NCBI RefSeq assembly: GCF_027943255.1 | Contig: NC_072894.1 | Coordinates: 61,569,601-61,633,600 of the forward strand | Reading direction: 5' to 3' | Length of the DNA stretch: 64,000 nt | DNA from: Anastrepha obliqua | Lineage: Eukaryota; Arthropoda; Insecta; Diptera; Tephritidae | Part shown: in pieces, positions 1-12,802 of the stretch | How the letters are laid out: each line of letters starts with the position of its first letter | How positions within the stretch are numbered: position 1 is the stretch's first letter | The notes under the pieces: model-generated | Told to the model about the DNA's origin: nothing | What the model saw: only the letters and a program-made list of their open reading frames with translations | The model's database searches: none | Translations under genes and position numbers: made by a program

Positions 1-524
1 ATTAAATAATGTTTAATGGTTGCTCAGGAATGTAGTACCTCACAATACTTCCATATAGGGTAATGTATTTATATGTATATATGCATTTGCATTCACGTAT
101 CTTCGCTATCCTGCTCACATATTTCCATCATATCCAGCGGAGCGTATACGTAACTTTTAATTACTTATACTCGTATGACATACCATGAATGAATGGTACT
201 TTACTAAATATAATTTTCTTGGTATGTTTAGCTCAGCTACAGTTTTAAAGACCGCTTTCGTGAGTCGTACAGACACGCGTTCAGAGAGAAAAGGCATAAC
301 TTTTCAAGGATTTACTTCTTGGAATATAAAGTTTTTCTGAAGTATGACATAATTGCACAAATTTCATGATAAAAATAGTAATCCATACTACATACAGACA
401 TACTCTACATAGGGATGTCAGTCCCGGGAATTATTTCCCTACAATCCCCCGATATTCGGGATTCATGATTTCTTACGAAGTACACGAATTTTAGGCAGGA
501 ACATACATACATACATACATATAC

Positions 525-557
<33 letters not shown>

Positions 558-1105
558 GAAGCGCATATATATATACGAGTATACATATACACAATTTAGG
601 AGCCGGAAGGGTACTTTGTTGTTGTTCTGCAAGTGGTGGAACCATCACCGAAATGCAGCGTTCGAATGGCAAATGACTTTTACAAATACTTATATACATA
701 AGAAACTTGCATTTAAAAATATTTTCCCTTATTCGATATTCGAGAAGCAGCTTTCCGGGAAGGAGACTATTGACATTTTCTCTGTAAATGCCCAGGTTTG
801 GCAGATAGATAGTTAAGGCCACTCGGTGCTTCTTTTTTTGACAGCCTGAGGCAGTGCACCATCCCAAATTCCATCAATCTTCCCAATTACACCAACAGCT
901 ATAGCTGGCTGTAGATATCTACCTGTTCGGGGTGCCAAAAAGGCGCTTAAGTGCTAGTTGGGGAGTACCAGAATAGTGGTTCAACCATTTCGTCTGCCCA
1001 TTCGGTATTCCATATTAGGCTTCGATCAGTCAATCAATCAAATTATAAGCAAATCTACTCTACAAGTAGCACAACCCAAAATGAGTATAAGGAAATATGT
1101 TTGTA
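1..1105. other. non-coding stretch with AT microsatellite
   Basis: No supported gene. Open frames here have repetitive Ile/Tyr strings that come from the microsatellite near 501-560 or are short hydrophobic runs. I see nothing else that can be named. Confidence 0.6.
501..593. repeat. (ACAT)n then (AT)n microsatellite
   Basis: A run of ACAT units passes into an AT dinucleotide run and then imperfect ATATAC units. It is simple sequence and explains the Tyr/Ile-rich open frames on both strands. Confidence 0.9.
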
Positions 1106-1430
1106 AAAGGTATTTCAAAAGTGACGCCTCGATGTCAGTAGTGTCTACAATTCCTAGACGGTATTTCAAGTAGACAAATTTACAATTTTGCTAACTGATA
1201 CTTACACGATAGAGCAAGGCGTTTAAATGACTGATTGAAAATTATTAAATTATTATGGTCGATCTTTAAAAAAAAACATATCACAAAATTCATTATTTTT
1301 TTGGTGGAAATAATCGTCTGACTGAATTGGCAATTCAAGAGTTGGTGAAGAAAGTGAAACTAAAAATAATTTGAATTGTTACATGTTTTTCTTTAAAACA
1401 ACGTATAGGTGTCTATTTTGAAATACCCCT
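1106..1430 (+). mobile_element. internally deleted DD41D (rosa-like) mariner
   Basis: A 325-bp element with TA on both sides (1104-1105 and 1431-1432). Its imperfect inverted ends share the core GGTATTTCAAAA followed by GAC-CCT. Between the ends, positions 1196-1375 translate, with stops and frame changes, to the start of a rosa-type transposase: TIEQ, then KLLNYYGRSLKK, then GGNNRLTELAIQELVKK. These align by eye with the helix-turn-helix region of the fuller copies at 19046 and 27080. The catalytic core is missing, so this is a non-autonomous or dead derivative. The family call is inferred from the N-terminal similarity. Confidence 0.7.
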
Positions 1431-2852
1431 TACATGTAATGAATATAAAACTAAAATAAAAAGTTCTAAAAGTTTTTTCGCTTTATATCCAGGATGGTCA
1501 CAAACAATTTTCCGAATGATTTTCTTATTGTACTTGATCAGTTGCAGTTCTCAACATTTGTTTACTACAGCGGAATCGTTCGAATAGCCGCTTTAGTATC
1601 GCATTTGATGCTGCGTTGGGTCTAAAAACAGTACAAACTAGATTTCGCAGTTGTTTTGAGGGGTTCGCCAAATCTAGAAAAATAAACCGAATCTATTTTT
1701 TAAACTTTATTCGGAGCATTGTAACATACAACAAGCTTCTCCAAATACAAAACCGAAACGTAATTTAGCCTTGCAGTCTGACCCCATATATGTAATGTGT
1801 TGATAGTGACGTATGGCTCACTAAAGCCATCCAGCGAAAAACTTTAAGAATTTTTTACTTCACCTGATATAATAAAAATGAAAGCGTGAGAGCCACGAAC
1901 GTGCAATTTAACCTCTAAAAAGTAGCGGTAATGGAAACAAAATTTGAACAAATAACAGAAAAATTATCTTAATTGCCCCCCAAAATAGTAGAAAACTTGC
2001 AATTATTTCAAAGAAAAATTATATTTTACATTCACGTGTGTTATGCTACAAAAAGTTTTACTAATGACAAATGGAAGCAAATGAAGGCAACTGGCAGTTT
2101 CATTGAAATTTATGAATTGCTTACACCACAGCCAAGTCAACACGTAGAACAAATATTACTAACGTACATTCATATTTAATATTTATATTCATTTTTATGT
2201 CAAGCTTTTATTTCAAAAACATTTATTTCATGTACTAAATAAGCATAAACACGCACGCATTTGAGACAAATTTTTCATACAATAGATCCATCACGTATGT
2301 ATGTATGTATGTATGTTATGTACATGCACATCCACTCATACATAACGGTGAGTGTTTGGTTTTGTCATACGAGTATGAGAGTATGTTTAAAGGTTAAGCT
2401 AGCGCGTGCCCGCACTGAGACAGTTAGTCAAGCCTCTTGGCTAAAAAGCGCGCAGGTGAGCACGAAAGGACCCTCTTTGTAGATACATCTATATATGTAT
2501 TTGAATACACATGTCATTCTGTCTTGGTATGTGTTCGTCAGAGAGTTTGCTCCTTTTTGCATTTTATTGCTTTGTATGGCAATGTTAAACGCTAAATTAT
2601 TTTTAATTAAAACGGGCAAGCAGAGACGTCTGCTACACTATGCTATACTCGTATGAAAAATTTAATTTGAAATATTAGCAGATTTTATGTGGGATTTTCC
2701 TGTACAGAGTGACGTTTGTGCAAGTGGCATATTTGAAAGGAATGGACTACATTCTAAAATGATGTATCAAAGCTGTTCGTACTAAAGAAAATTAGAAAAA
2801 ACCGATTTGTTTTCCAGGTCAAAAATTCTCTATAAAATGTAACCTCTTCCAA
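1431..2852. other. non-coding stretch
   Basis: No gene or recognisable element. It contains a short ATGT-type microsatellite at about 2293-2320 and AT-rich unique-looking sequence. Confidence 0.5.
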
Positions 2853-3140
2853 CTTATATATATGTATTGGCACTTACACACTTTCTACTCCGCCACCTAT
2901 TTGAGACGCGAGTTTTGATGTTGTTCCGCAAAGTTTTAAGCCGACTCCGAACGGCAAATATTTTTTGTGAGCAACTTTTTCATAGCAGAAATACATTCGA
3001 AGATTTGGCATTTCCTGCCGAGGGGCGACCGCTATTATAAAAACTTTTTCTTCATTTTGATGTTTCACGCAGATTCGAAAAAACGTATTCCGAGTACCGA
3101 ATGGTAGTCATGCATCAATCCATTCGGTTATGGCGGCCAC
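2853..3140 (-). mobile_element. tRNA-headed SINE, full-length copy
   Basis: Read on the minus strand from 3140, the head carries an A-box-like TAACCGAATGG and a B-box-like TTCGAATCT. These are followed by the body shared by the other copies (GCCCCTCGGCAGG; GAAAAAG; GGAGTCGGCTTAAAAC; GGAACAACATCAA) and a short AT tail at 2853-2868. The head resembles a pol III internal promoter, which is the defining feature of tRNA-derived SINEs. The open frame across it is a by-product. Confidence 0.85.
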
Positions 3141-4471
3141 TTAAAGCTCAATTAAAGGGGGATTTTCTAATTTCTCCATACCACAACTTTCCCCGTATCA
3201 AATTTTTCCTATAATAGTTACCCTCTCGTAAGAGAACACCTCACTTGAGTTGGCCAAAGTCGTATAACGATAAATGCCCATCCATAAATTATTATTCGAC
3301 AATTACAGTTCTTACCGATGGTGGACAAAAAATTATCATTTCGCAAGAATTTTATTTCTTTTATTGCACAGTGTTATTTATGTAAGTATTTATTCCCCCA
3401 CAAACTAGTTGCCATGGTTCGCATACATGTTTTTTCTATGTATTGTATTGAAATTTTTTAACAACAAAAATGTTTACGCGCAAAATTGCCTCATTTAATG
3501 TGCGCTTAGTCTCCCTTTACTACCACTCAGTCTCTCATGCATAAGTGTGCCACTTATGGGCCTTCCCCGATTGCGTGTTTTTTTTTTATTTTTATTTTTC
3601 TTTTTTGTTTCATCACACATTTGTTATTTTATCTTGCTCATATTCTCACCTCCGGCATGAATCGCAGCTCATTCTTTTATTTGGCCTTTCACTATTCAGC
3701 CTGTCATCAAAATTAATTTACAAACATTTGTAGCAGCATTTGAATAATTTTGCAATGGTAAAATATCTAAAATGGGTAGTACCCTGCTGGGTTTTGATTA
3801 CCATGCCTACCACGGCGTATGATGAATTAACATTCGTGTCTTTCAACGAGCCATATTTCATTTTTATAAAAATAGACTCCTTTTTTTTTGGTGCAGTTAA
3901 AGTGTCACCGACAACAAAGCAGTGATATATTAGAAGTTTTAGAAAATATTAATAATATGAAAAAAATAGCATTTAAGGGAAGCCACTTTTTTGTGCACAC
4001 ACGCTTCAGATTAGAAGCAAAGACTCTTCGCACGCGGAGTAGTAGGCTTATTTTCATATTGCAATTTACGTTGTTTATGACTTTAAAGAAAAGCATAAAT
4101 CAATGCAATAAACCACATCAGCTTAGACACTACAAAATTAACTTGCGATAAGTACGTATTTCTTAAATTTACGCGTATGAGTTGGCATAGAAGCCTTAAA
4201 ACGACAGAAACTCAGATAATTTAATGAACATAGGCACTGCCAAAAAATGTTTATGGGGCAAATGTATGGTAACCTTTTAGGTTAGTTAATAAACCGCCAA
4301 TATAATGATGGGAAATCAGGAAAAATCAGCAGCTACATGATCACTGAATCAGTACCGAATGAAACGTTATCGCCAACTAGACTGGAACCCAACACAAATG
4401 TATGGATACAAAGCGAAACTAAAAATATGAATGCCATTTATCTCTGCAATTTCACTTTAAAAGGTAATCTT
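3141..4471. other. non-coding stretch
   Basis: No gene is supported. Several short open frames have poly-Phe or random composition. Nothing repetitive was recognised. Confidence 0.5.
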
Positions 4472-4689
4472 TATTTATATAACTATAATTGGCGCCTACA
4501 TCATTTTAGGGTGTTTGACCGAGCTCCTTTTGCTATATGCGGTGTGCGAATGACAGATTTTTATCATTAGGTGTTACATTGCCTGACAAAGGGCAACTGC
4601 TACTAGAAAAAACTTTCTCCGATTTTTTTCGAACTTACGCACTACCAATGGTAGTCATGCACCAACACATCCAGCTACACCGGCCGCCA
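4472..4689 (-). mobile_element. tRNA-headed SINE, diverged copy
   Basis: On the minus strand the copy begins with GGCGGCCGGTGTAGCTGGATG near 4689 (A-box-like), keeps TTCGAA of the B box, and has the body pieces TTGCC...CAGGCAATG and GAGCTCGGTCAAACACC. It ends in the conserved GGCGCCAATTATA tail. It is older than the copy at 12485, judging by its many substitutions and the shortened middle. Confidence 0.8.
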
Positions 4690-6112
4690 AGTGAATCTTT
4701 GCTGAGTATAAAAATGCATTATTCTACATGTGTCAATTCTATTTCGCATATAGGTACATATTATCTCAGATATTTACTTATTTTTAAATATAAATTACAC
4801 GCAAAACACTACTATAAACATACTATGCTAATATACAAAATTAAAAACAAAAAAAATATTTCCCTTTTTTTCTACTTCTGCATATTACACTCTATCCCCA
4901 ACCATGCCAATGAGGTTGCCCACATTTTGTATTGCGGTCTATTGTCTAATTTTATGTAGCCATGAAAATTGTTTCCCGAAAATAATTCGTAACTTTGGCT
5001 AAGAATGGACGGAAACTTATTCCCATACCAATACTAAGCCTTCTTTCTATTTTTCCTTGGTTAATCTTCTAAGTCTTCTTTCTCTTTATGGTTCTCAACA
5101 GCCCTCGATCACAATTCATTTTTTGTAGAGATTCATTATTGGTTGCGCGACATTTTTAGAACCCGTCGATATATCCACAATTGAAGAGTTCCAAGCTGAA
5201 TGATGTCTGCCATTTTTTTTGAATTTTGCGCCAATTAAAATCTTCAGTTCGGTGGGTGAAATTTAATTTGATATAAAAGTGCGGAGCCAATTTTTTTTCT
5301 CATCAAAAAATGTTAATGAAAATTTTTGGAATTTGTATATATCTTGCAAGCATTTTTGTATTTATAAAGTAGAATGATAATTATAGTAAAAAGGAAGAAA
5401 AATAAATCAAATTGAATTGAGTTTGTGTCGTTAAAAATTTAGGATAGCAGCTTTTGTAGATTTGCGGCGTTTATATTGTACATAAGTAATTTTAAGTCAT
5501 AATTATTTGCATTTCCACAGCCTACTTCTTCTCAAATTGTACTCAATAGGTGCCTTATTATTTTTCAATCGAGCAGAGCTTACATCTTATATTCACTTTG
5601 ATACTTTTATACCACGTCAATGTGGCGGCAGAAATTTTTTGCTGACTAAATGTGGCTGGTATTTTAAACGAACTCTGAATGAAACTGTAGCCAAATTTAC
5701 AACAAGGTTCAATATACTTAATAATTATAAATTTTTAATAGTATAAAATTTTAATAGTTTTTTTATGAAAACATTCAACTACAAATGAGGGAATAAAAAT
5801 ATTCAAGAAATTTACATCAAAAGTTTAATTAACATAAAAAAAATCGACTACGCAGTTTTACAGCTCTTTGAGTTTTGGGTAAATATGTATTAAAAAATTC
5901 CCTTTAATAATGCGCTCATTTTTGCTTTTTTTTTATTGCGGCTAGTCTCGTATGGAAAAAACAGCCAACACCGTCAGCAAAGGAGATAAAATTATTAAAA
6001 ATCAAAGCAATTTTTGGCCACTCGAAATTTGCGATTTATTGAACTAAAGTTTAATAGTATATACCCCTGTAGAGTTGAAACTTTTAAAGAGAAAATCTCA
6101 TTTCTTTCTGTA
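4690..6112. other. non-coding stretch
   Basis: AT-rich sequence without a supported gene or a repeat I can name. Confidence 0.5.
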
Positions 6113-6237
6113 ATCGGCTTTCTGAGTCGGCTTAAAACTCTAGGCCCCTCTATTTGTGGAACAACATAAAGGCACAAATAGGAGGAGAAGCTTGGTCAAA
6201 TATCAAACAAAGTGTACGCGCCAATTATTTATTTTAT
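6113..6237 (+). mobile_element. SINE 3' fragment
   Basis: Only the 3' half of the SINE is present: GAGTCGGCTTAAAACTC, then TATTTGTGGAACAACAT, AGGAGGAGAAGCTTGGTC, and the terminal GTACGCGCCAATTAT. The tRNA-like head is absent. Confidence 0.8.
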
Positions 6238-8118
6238 TCATCTATATCAGATTACTTAATTTGCAGATGATTTTTATACTCCATTTTTATATATTGACCG
6301 TTCAATGCTCGTATTTATGCTTTAGCCAATATTTGCCGTCTGCTAATTTTCCGACAAGCCGGACCGATTTCCAGTCAATTCTACTACTTTTGATGCATCG
6401 AACCCAAATTTTACCATCAAGAAGTCAATACTATCCTCTATCAATAAATTATGTTATAAAATATCAAAACAATCTTTGATCTCACTCTAAATTTATGTAC
6501 TTTTACACTTACATTTTAAGCTGACTTGATCTTAAAGGCAAGTTTTGAAATCTGATAAGCAAATACTTGGCATCCACTTAAGCAATTTGTATGCATGACA
6601 ACCACATATTTGACTCATAGAGTTGAGCCTGAGCTACGATACACTTTCTATTTATACGACTCAGAGTATATTTCTGGCAGTCTGACGACTTTTCATCAAA
6701 GAGCACTAGCAAACTTTGGACAGTTCCACTTGATTTGCTCAATTATATCAATTAATCCCAAAAGGGCCCAGCCAACTCATTTTCCACCCTCTGTTCAATT
6801 AGATAGTGCGAGAGTGAATACTAAATTAATGCTATTATTTTAAAGGGTACCAACTCGCAATATTGCGGTTTGGCTATGAAAGCACATGTGCTCATACTTT
6901 TATGGTGCGGCGAAAAAAAATTGATGGGTTGCTTTCCTCCCTGTTCACATGACTTCTTGCCTTACATAAATAGATTTGCGTTTATGTATGAGTACTTGTT
7001 TGTGCCTATACACCATTTATTTGTGCGCTTTGAAGTTGTAATGCGTTGAAAATCACAGCTCTGAACAACAATAATAACCAATTTAGCTAGTACTGTAGAA
7101 TCACGCATGCAACACTAATTGCAACTAATCGCTCCAAAGTTAACTAACTGCCAAAAAAAGTGTGGATTTGGCTATAGGCTACCAACACATGTAAGCAAAC
7201 GATGAACATTGAAAACATGCAAAAAAGCAGCAACATAAGCTGCTGCCATCATTTTTAACAATTTTTGCTGTAACTCGAAAAATAAATAGCAGCGCCGGCA
7301 TTCACTAAAAACTATTCACTCAACCTTTAAATACATATTTATGTTTTTTCGCGTATATCTTAGTACTTTCTGAAAAAGGCATTGGAAATGATACCGTTAA
7401 ATTTTGGTCAAAGGTTTCTCTGAATTTTTGGCTACCACTTTTTCCGTTTTTCCATTTTTTAACGCATTGAGGTCATTCACTATTGTCGGCTGTAAATGGG
7501 GCTTCGCCTTCAAAGCAATTACCATTTAATTACAGACTCGCCGACTGTGTTGGTTTCTTCTTATAACTGAAGCGTAATTATTGTGCGCAATTTACGCGTC
7601 ATGTGAATGCTTTACACTGTGTTGAGCAGCAAGTAGAATTCGGCCGTCAAATTAGCTTAATTAATAACCAATTAAATGTTGAGTATACGCCAAGTTGAGC
7701 CGGTAGGTTCCAATGTCCACTATATCGCGCTTTGCGGTTTGTAGTTATTAAATTGTAGAATATTGCTATTCGACTGTAGGTATATTCGTCGTTATCAAAG
7801 GCATTCAAAAATGTATTATAGACAGGTTTAAATTTTTTACCAAATTTCGGTAGTTATGCAACCAGCGATGAAAAAAACGTTTGCATTTGTTATATGTAGA
7901 AAATACACAATACTTCAAAAGAAAAACGGAATTCAACTCTTTAGGCTCTGAAATGGAGCTCAATCTTGAGGTATTTTCACTATACTGTATCTCTGTCCCT
8001 AAGAGCAGACTTTTTAAAAGACTTTCAGACTATTTCGCACAATATCCGATTGCGGATCTTCAATGCTAAGGTTTCCATTTAACTTTGAGAAAAAAAAATT
8101 CTTCCATAAGAAAATCGT
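6238..8118. other. non-coding stretch
   Basis: No gene, repeat or element recognised in about 1.9 kb. Confidence 0.45.
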
Positions 8119-9050
8119 TTGTACAAATTTAAAACACAAAATGCTACACTTTTACAACCTCTTAGAATGTCCCACAGGTGGCACCCTGCCTATTTTCCCC
8201 TTTTATTAATGACGAGCAGGTCTAGTTTTAACTACACGACAAGTTTTTACTCTAATGCTGATGATCTAAAACTGTTTCGTAAAGTAACTTTCATTAGTAC
8301 AGCAAGATTTAAAACTTTGTCGCTTGAAGTGTCCAAAATAAGCTTTCACTTAATATAAAGAAATGTTTTCATGTTATATTTTCTAAAACTCTGAATTTTA
8401 TTCATTCCTCTTATACTTTATCAAATGTTATTCTGTCTAAGTTCAAAGACTTTTCTAACATTTGACTCTCGTTTGCCTTCGTAAATCATGTTAGTCAAGA
8501 TATTGTCGGTGGCTTATACTAATTTATATTAGCATTTCTAAGGCGCTATATTAAGAATTTTGATAACCTTTAATAATAGAAAAATGTTATATAACTCTTA
8601 GTTCGTTCTAAGTTCGAATATGCGTCTTTAGTTTGGAATTCAGTTTATGTTTCTCAATCAAATAGAATTGGAAGGGTACATCGAAATTGTAATCTATTCG
8701 CTCTGCAGCCTCTTCATTTCTCTTATCCATTACCACCCTAGAGAGTTCGGTGCATGCTAATAATTCTAGGGTCCCTTGCCTACAGATGTACTCAAGAGCG
8801 CTTGATGTTTGTTTTTAATGTTATTTGCGGTTATGTTAATTCTCCCGAAGTTCTTGAACAAATTGGCTATCCATTTCACGTCCAAACAGTCAAACCAAAA
8901 TATTATAAAATTACAAGGGCTCTTATGGAATTAAATAGTATCTACAGACTACTCGAACTAGATTTTATTATTTTTTTTAACAACACTTCTTACATATTCT
9001 TTAGAATAATCCTAATGAGAAACTATATAGCCCATATAAGAAGCACCTAG
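8119..9050 (+). pseudogene. LINE (non-LTR) reverse transcriptase fragment
   Basis: Translation in shifting frames recovers the later part of a LINE reverse transcriptase. Around 8165-8290 it gives a degraded GVPQGS-like block and the active-site block YSNADDLKLF (the consensus is YADDLKLF). Near 8600-8760 comes a degraded LVRSKFEYA...VW segment, which is typical of the region after the catalytic domain in jockey/CR1-type elements. Around 8820-8900 a block resembles the final NSPEVLEQI conserved motif. Stops and frameshifts are many and no start or end is preserved. The same family seems to be present at 45240-48480. It is a dead fragment. Confidence 0.7.
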
Positions 9051-9747
9051 TAGGTGGTTCAGGTAAGACGTCTTGACCTACATTTTCCATTTTATTGTGT
9101 GGCAGTTCTCCTATCTATTGTATCTAAAATACACAAGTACAGCTCGCGTGAAGAAACGGTTTGAGTTCATACTGTATACCAAAAGATATTTAACATTCCA
9201 ATAGAAACTGATGAAAAAAATGGAAAAAATAAAGAAATAAGAAGTGAATTAGAAATGCATCAAAAATATGAGTCCACATCGTTGCCACTTTATTGGTCTC
9301 AAAAACGTCAAAGGCGATAATTACAAAAACTGCTCTACCTTTTTACGTGCTTTTTAGTCCCCCACAAAATGAACTTTCAAGGTTTTTATTAATTTAAGTA
9401 TTAAGCTCTGAGCACTTTTTTGCTTTATTTTGCTGTTGAAATTAACGGGGTTAGCAAAACCCGACGCAAATCAAATATATTACCTTTAGTTAGATAACTT
9501 ACTTCCATTTTGAAAGCAGTTTTAGTAAGTAAGGAAGTGATAAATTTAACCCAAGCCGAACTTCATACACGCGCGCATATTTCAATAAAATTTAGTTTGA
9601 GCTGTCTTTTCATTTTTGGAATTAAATTAACTAATAGATAAAAAGAGTTATAGATTGTAATCTCAGACGCAGCTCACTAAGTTTCATTGAAATATTTGTA
9701 CATCTATTACTATTTTTTACAATTTAATTTTTACAAATTTATACAAA
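9051..9747. other. non-coding stretch
   Basis: AT-rich; nothing recognised. Confidence 0.45.
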
Positions 9748-10190
9748 TTTGTGCCTATGCGGATGGCATCAGAATTGTAACTAGAAACAAACAAGCTCTC
9801 GAAATACATTTACGCGCTTAGAATCATTTGCTAGAATGGTTTGCTGTCAACGAAGAAAAAACCAAATATTTCGATAGAACCTCATGCAATGCAATACGTG
9901 TTCTACAAATTGGCAGCTATAGCTTTGAAAAAAAAAACAATAAATTTAAGTACCTCGGAGGTTAGCCTGAGTGCGCAGAAAAATACGTCAATTGCCTTAC
10001 AAGACAGGACAGAAGTTGCAAATAAGTCTAACTTCGCGCATACAAAACTAATGAGGTTGAGACTACTTTCCCGAAACCTGAAGCTTCGAAGCCGGCCGAG
10101 AAAGAGATATTGACATTGGAAAGAGAAACTGAAGGTCGAGTGGCGTGGAGGCGAATTGTAAAAGAAGCAATGGTTCACACCGAACTGTGA
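9748..10190 (+). pseudogene. RTE-like LINE reverse transcriptase fragment
   Basis: Reading across frames gives YADGIRIVTRNKQALE (the YADD box with the second Asp lost), VNEEKTKYF, then KFKYLGG and a stretch like the thumb region (FAHTKLMR). It ends in EGRVAWRRIVKEA, a typical tail of RTE-like LINEs. The same order is seen more fully at 42290-43430. Stops and frame changes make it inactive. The family label is inferred from motif spacing. Confidence 0.65.
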
Positions 10191-12187
10191 TGCTTTCATG
10201 ATATTTATATTTATCGCTGTCGGACCTATGTGTGTGTTGTGTGGATTATAAAATTGTCTGTGCCGTTTATAATATGTAAACAAAATTATAATATTCTATT
10301 GCATAAGAACACGCCGGTATGAAAATCGGCGTCTGATGAAACCCTCGTCTTATTTAATATAGATCTTGCCTATATCATTTTCACACACCTCTTTTGAAGC
10401 TAGTATTGGGCCATCAACTAAACTTTAAATAATGTTTATAAAGGTGTTACTCGTTTGCGGTCAGATCTGCTCTATGCGGTGAAGGTGACACAGAAACTCT
10501 TATTGAAGCTCCTGGAGAGGAATAAGAATGACTCGAATATGTCTCGCCTAACACACCTGCTGCTTTAAACTGGACAGTCGCTGACGGTTGATGTTAATGT
10601 TCAACCCGAATAGAGGATGGAGTACTTTCAATCACACCAACGATACTGCAAAATCATACAGAGAAATAGAAATCGTACAGTCATCTAACAGAAAACGAAA
10701 ATCTGCAAAGTTTACTTACTTCACCTAATATTTTTAAGGTTTAATTGCAAAATAAGTGTTGAATTGAGTGTTAGTCTTGGGAAAAATTGAACAGTACAAA
10801 TGAACAGTCGTAATTTTAAATACCCTTTACTATACACATAATAATAATAAAAGCAAATTCCATGAGCGCACATGCCGACAGTTGAATGATTGATTATATC
10901 TACGATGGAAATGTGAACAGGCTTTGAAAACAGCAACAGCTTAAACATAATAAGCATTGTTGGACCGCCTAATGATGCGGATACTTACAGTTTGAATATT
11001 CGCAACAGAATATCAAATTAACACCTACTGCTTTGTGAAGTATTTAGAACCACGCATAAGTTTGCATTAGATGCCTAATTTTAAATTTCAAAATTGTGAA
11101 AAGGCGCCACTCATAATTGAAGAAAGTTCTAAAAAGAAAAATCCGCCGCCGCTAGCAAAACATGTCAGAATAAGATATGGAAAAATGCCCCTTGGCTTTA
11201 CATGAAGATTTAATGGAAGCAACATATACCATAGCGTACATGCATAAATTCATTAAAAGTTAATTTGCTTGCTGATACTTTGAATTACATAGAAAAGTAC
11301 GTAAAAAGCTTGTATACTTCGGGCAAAAACAAAAATGATTATGCAATACCAAAATTTCCAAACACACACTGTTCTCTGTTTATGCTTTGAATTTTTATGT
11401 GTTTAACTATGTAAAGCTTTTCATTATTGCTTCATTCCATCATGCGATGATTTTATGATTTTGTGACTGCATACCATTAAAATTTATTGCATAAGCTGAT
11501 TTTGCATGCAGATATCTTGCTGTTTAACGCAACAAAAAAATTATGAAAAACATATTAAATGATGAAGTGAAGAATTAATAAAAGCAAAAATTTTAATTGA
11601 GAATTCCTGTTGCTTGCGTACATACATACATGTATAACACAAATATTTGAATGTTATGAATGCGCATCTTTGATCTCCAGGAATCAGCCGGTAATGATGG
11701 AAAAATTGTGAATATCTGGGAAATATTGCCAAATCGCTACGAGGATGAAAAAATTTATTCTGGAAACTAATAAATCTGTGTCAAGAAAGTTTTTCATATA
11801 TTCTTGAAATTTAATAAATTTGATGAATTCCTCTGGTGCCGAAACTGTAAATCAGGCACAAATATCACTAAAGTGGCTAAAAGGACGTCTAGAACTTGCT
11901 TTTGTATTTCTATTACACAAAAAAAACACCAACGATTTTTGCTTTGCTTTATTACCTACTATCATTCCCCAATCGTTTTATATGCACTTCGGAGAGTAAC
12001 CTTCTACCTCACCCAGGTGGCAGTAAACTCGTTAGCTAACAAATTGAGAGTTCAGAATCATCTCTGCAAGGTACGAGCGTTGCAGGGTCATCTGCCTTAC
12101 AATTTCCGTTTATGCCACAGTAACCTAGAACTTAAGGGATTTATTTTTTGCTTTTGTTACCCACCTTACGAAGTTTAAAACATATAA
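10191..12187. other. non-coding stretch
   Basis: About 2 kb with no supported gene. A 124-codon open frame at 11804-12178 has no motif I recognise and no splice or start context that argues for coding. It may be part of an unrecognised old element. Confidence 0.4.
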
Positions 12188-12417
12188 TCAGATGGCGCAA
12201 AACTAATCACCCTTTCGGAACATTTATAAATGTTGCAAATGGCGTCGTATGTCAATCATGTGTATTTGACACTTTTGAACTAGGCAGCTGCAGTATACCA
12301 ACAGTCTAGCCATAAAGCGCGCAAAGGTCAAAATAAAATTATCCATCATTCAAAATCATTTTTTTTATTTATTAAAAAAGTAATTCAAAAACAAAATGAT
12401 TAATTTTGCGCCCCTTG
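12188..12417 (+). mobile_element. MITE, family A copy 1
   Basis: The ends are inverted: GGCGCAAAACTAATCA on the left, and TGATTAATTTTGCGCC just before CCTTGTA on the right. The interior (AAATGGCGTCGTATGTCAATCA; GCAGCTGCAGTATACCAACA; AAGCGCGCAAAGGTCA) recurs at 28889, 49111 and 55908. It is non-coding. The best-preserved copy (49111) has TA target duplications, which suggests a Tc1/mariner-type mobiliser. Confidence 0.75.
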
Positions 12418-12484
12418 TAACTGCCCAGAAGATTCATAGTAACCATTAGATCTGACTTCGGTCTGAAAAACACTAGGGTAACTG

Positions 12485-12802
12485 TAGGCCGTAGCTGAAC
12501 GGGTAGGTGTATGACTACCATTCGAAAGTGCATAGGTTCGAATCTCCATGCATAAAAAATCATTTTTTCAAAATATTTTTTCCAATAGTTGTCGTCCCTC
12601 GACAGGCAATGGCAAACCTCCGATTGTATTTCTACTTCTATCATGAAAAAGCTTCTCATAAAAAATATCTGCCATTAGGAGTCGGCTTAAAACTGTAGAT
12701 CTGTCTATTTATGGAACAATATCAAGATGCACACCACAAATACATAAAAGATGATGCTCGACCAAACAAACAAAGAGGGTGTAAGCCCTAATTTTATATA
12801 TA
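12485..12802 (+). mobile_element. tRNA-headed SINE, well-preserved copy
   Basis: The head starts GGCCGTAGCTGAACGGG, with the A box at about 12492-12502 and the B box GGTTCGAATCTC at 12535-12546. The body follows: TCGACAGGCAATGGCAAACC, ATGAAAAAGCTTCTCATAAA, AGTCGGCTTAAAACTGTAG, GACCAAACAAACAAAGAGGG. It ends in CCTAATTTTATATATA. Apart from the 288-bp copy at 2853 this is the most complete copy in the window. Open frames on both strands across it are shadows. Confidence 0.88.

Noticed and set aside
463..867. 134-codon minus-strand open frame
   Set aside because: The C-terminal half is the translated AT microsatellite and the rest has no motif or splice context.
10330..10640. Possible retrotransposon piece (GEGDTETLIEA-like reading)
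   Set aside because: Only one weak motif and no neighbouring blocks; not enough to call.
12487..12547. tRNA gene suggested by A and B boxes
   Set aside because: No cloverleaf can be drawn from it, and the same head begins several dispersed copies with a shared body: it is a SINE promoter.
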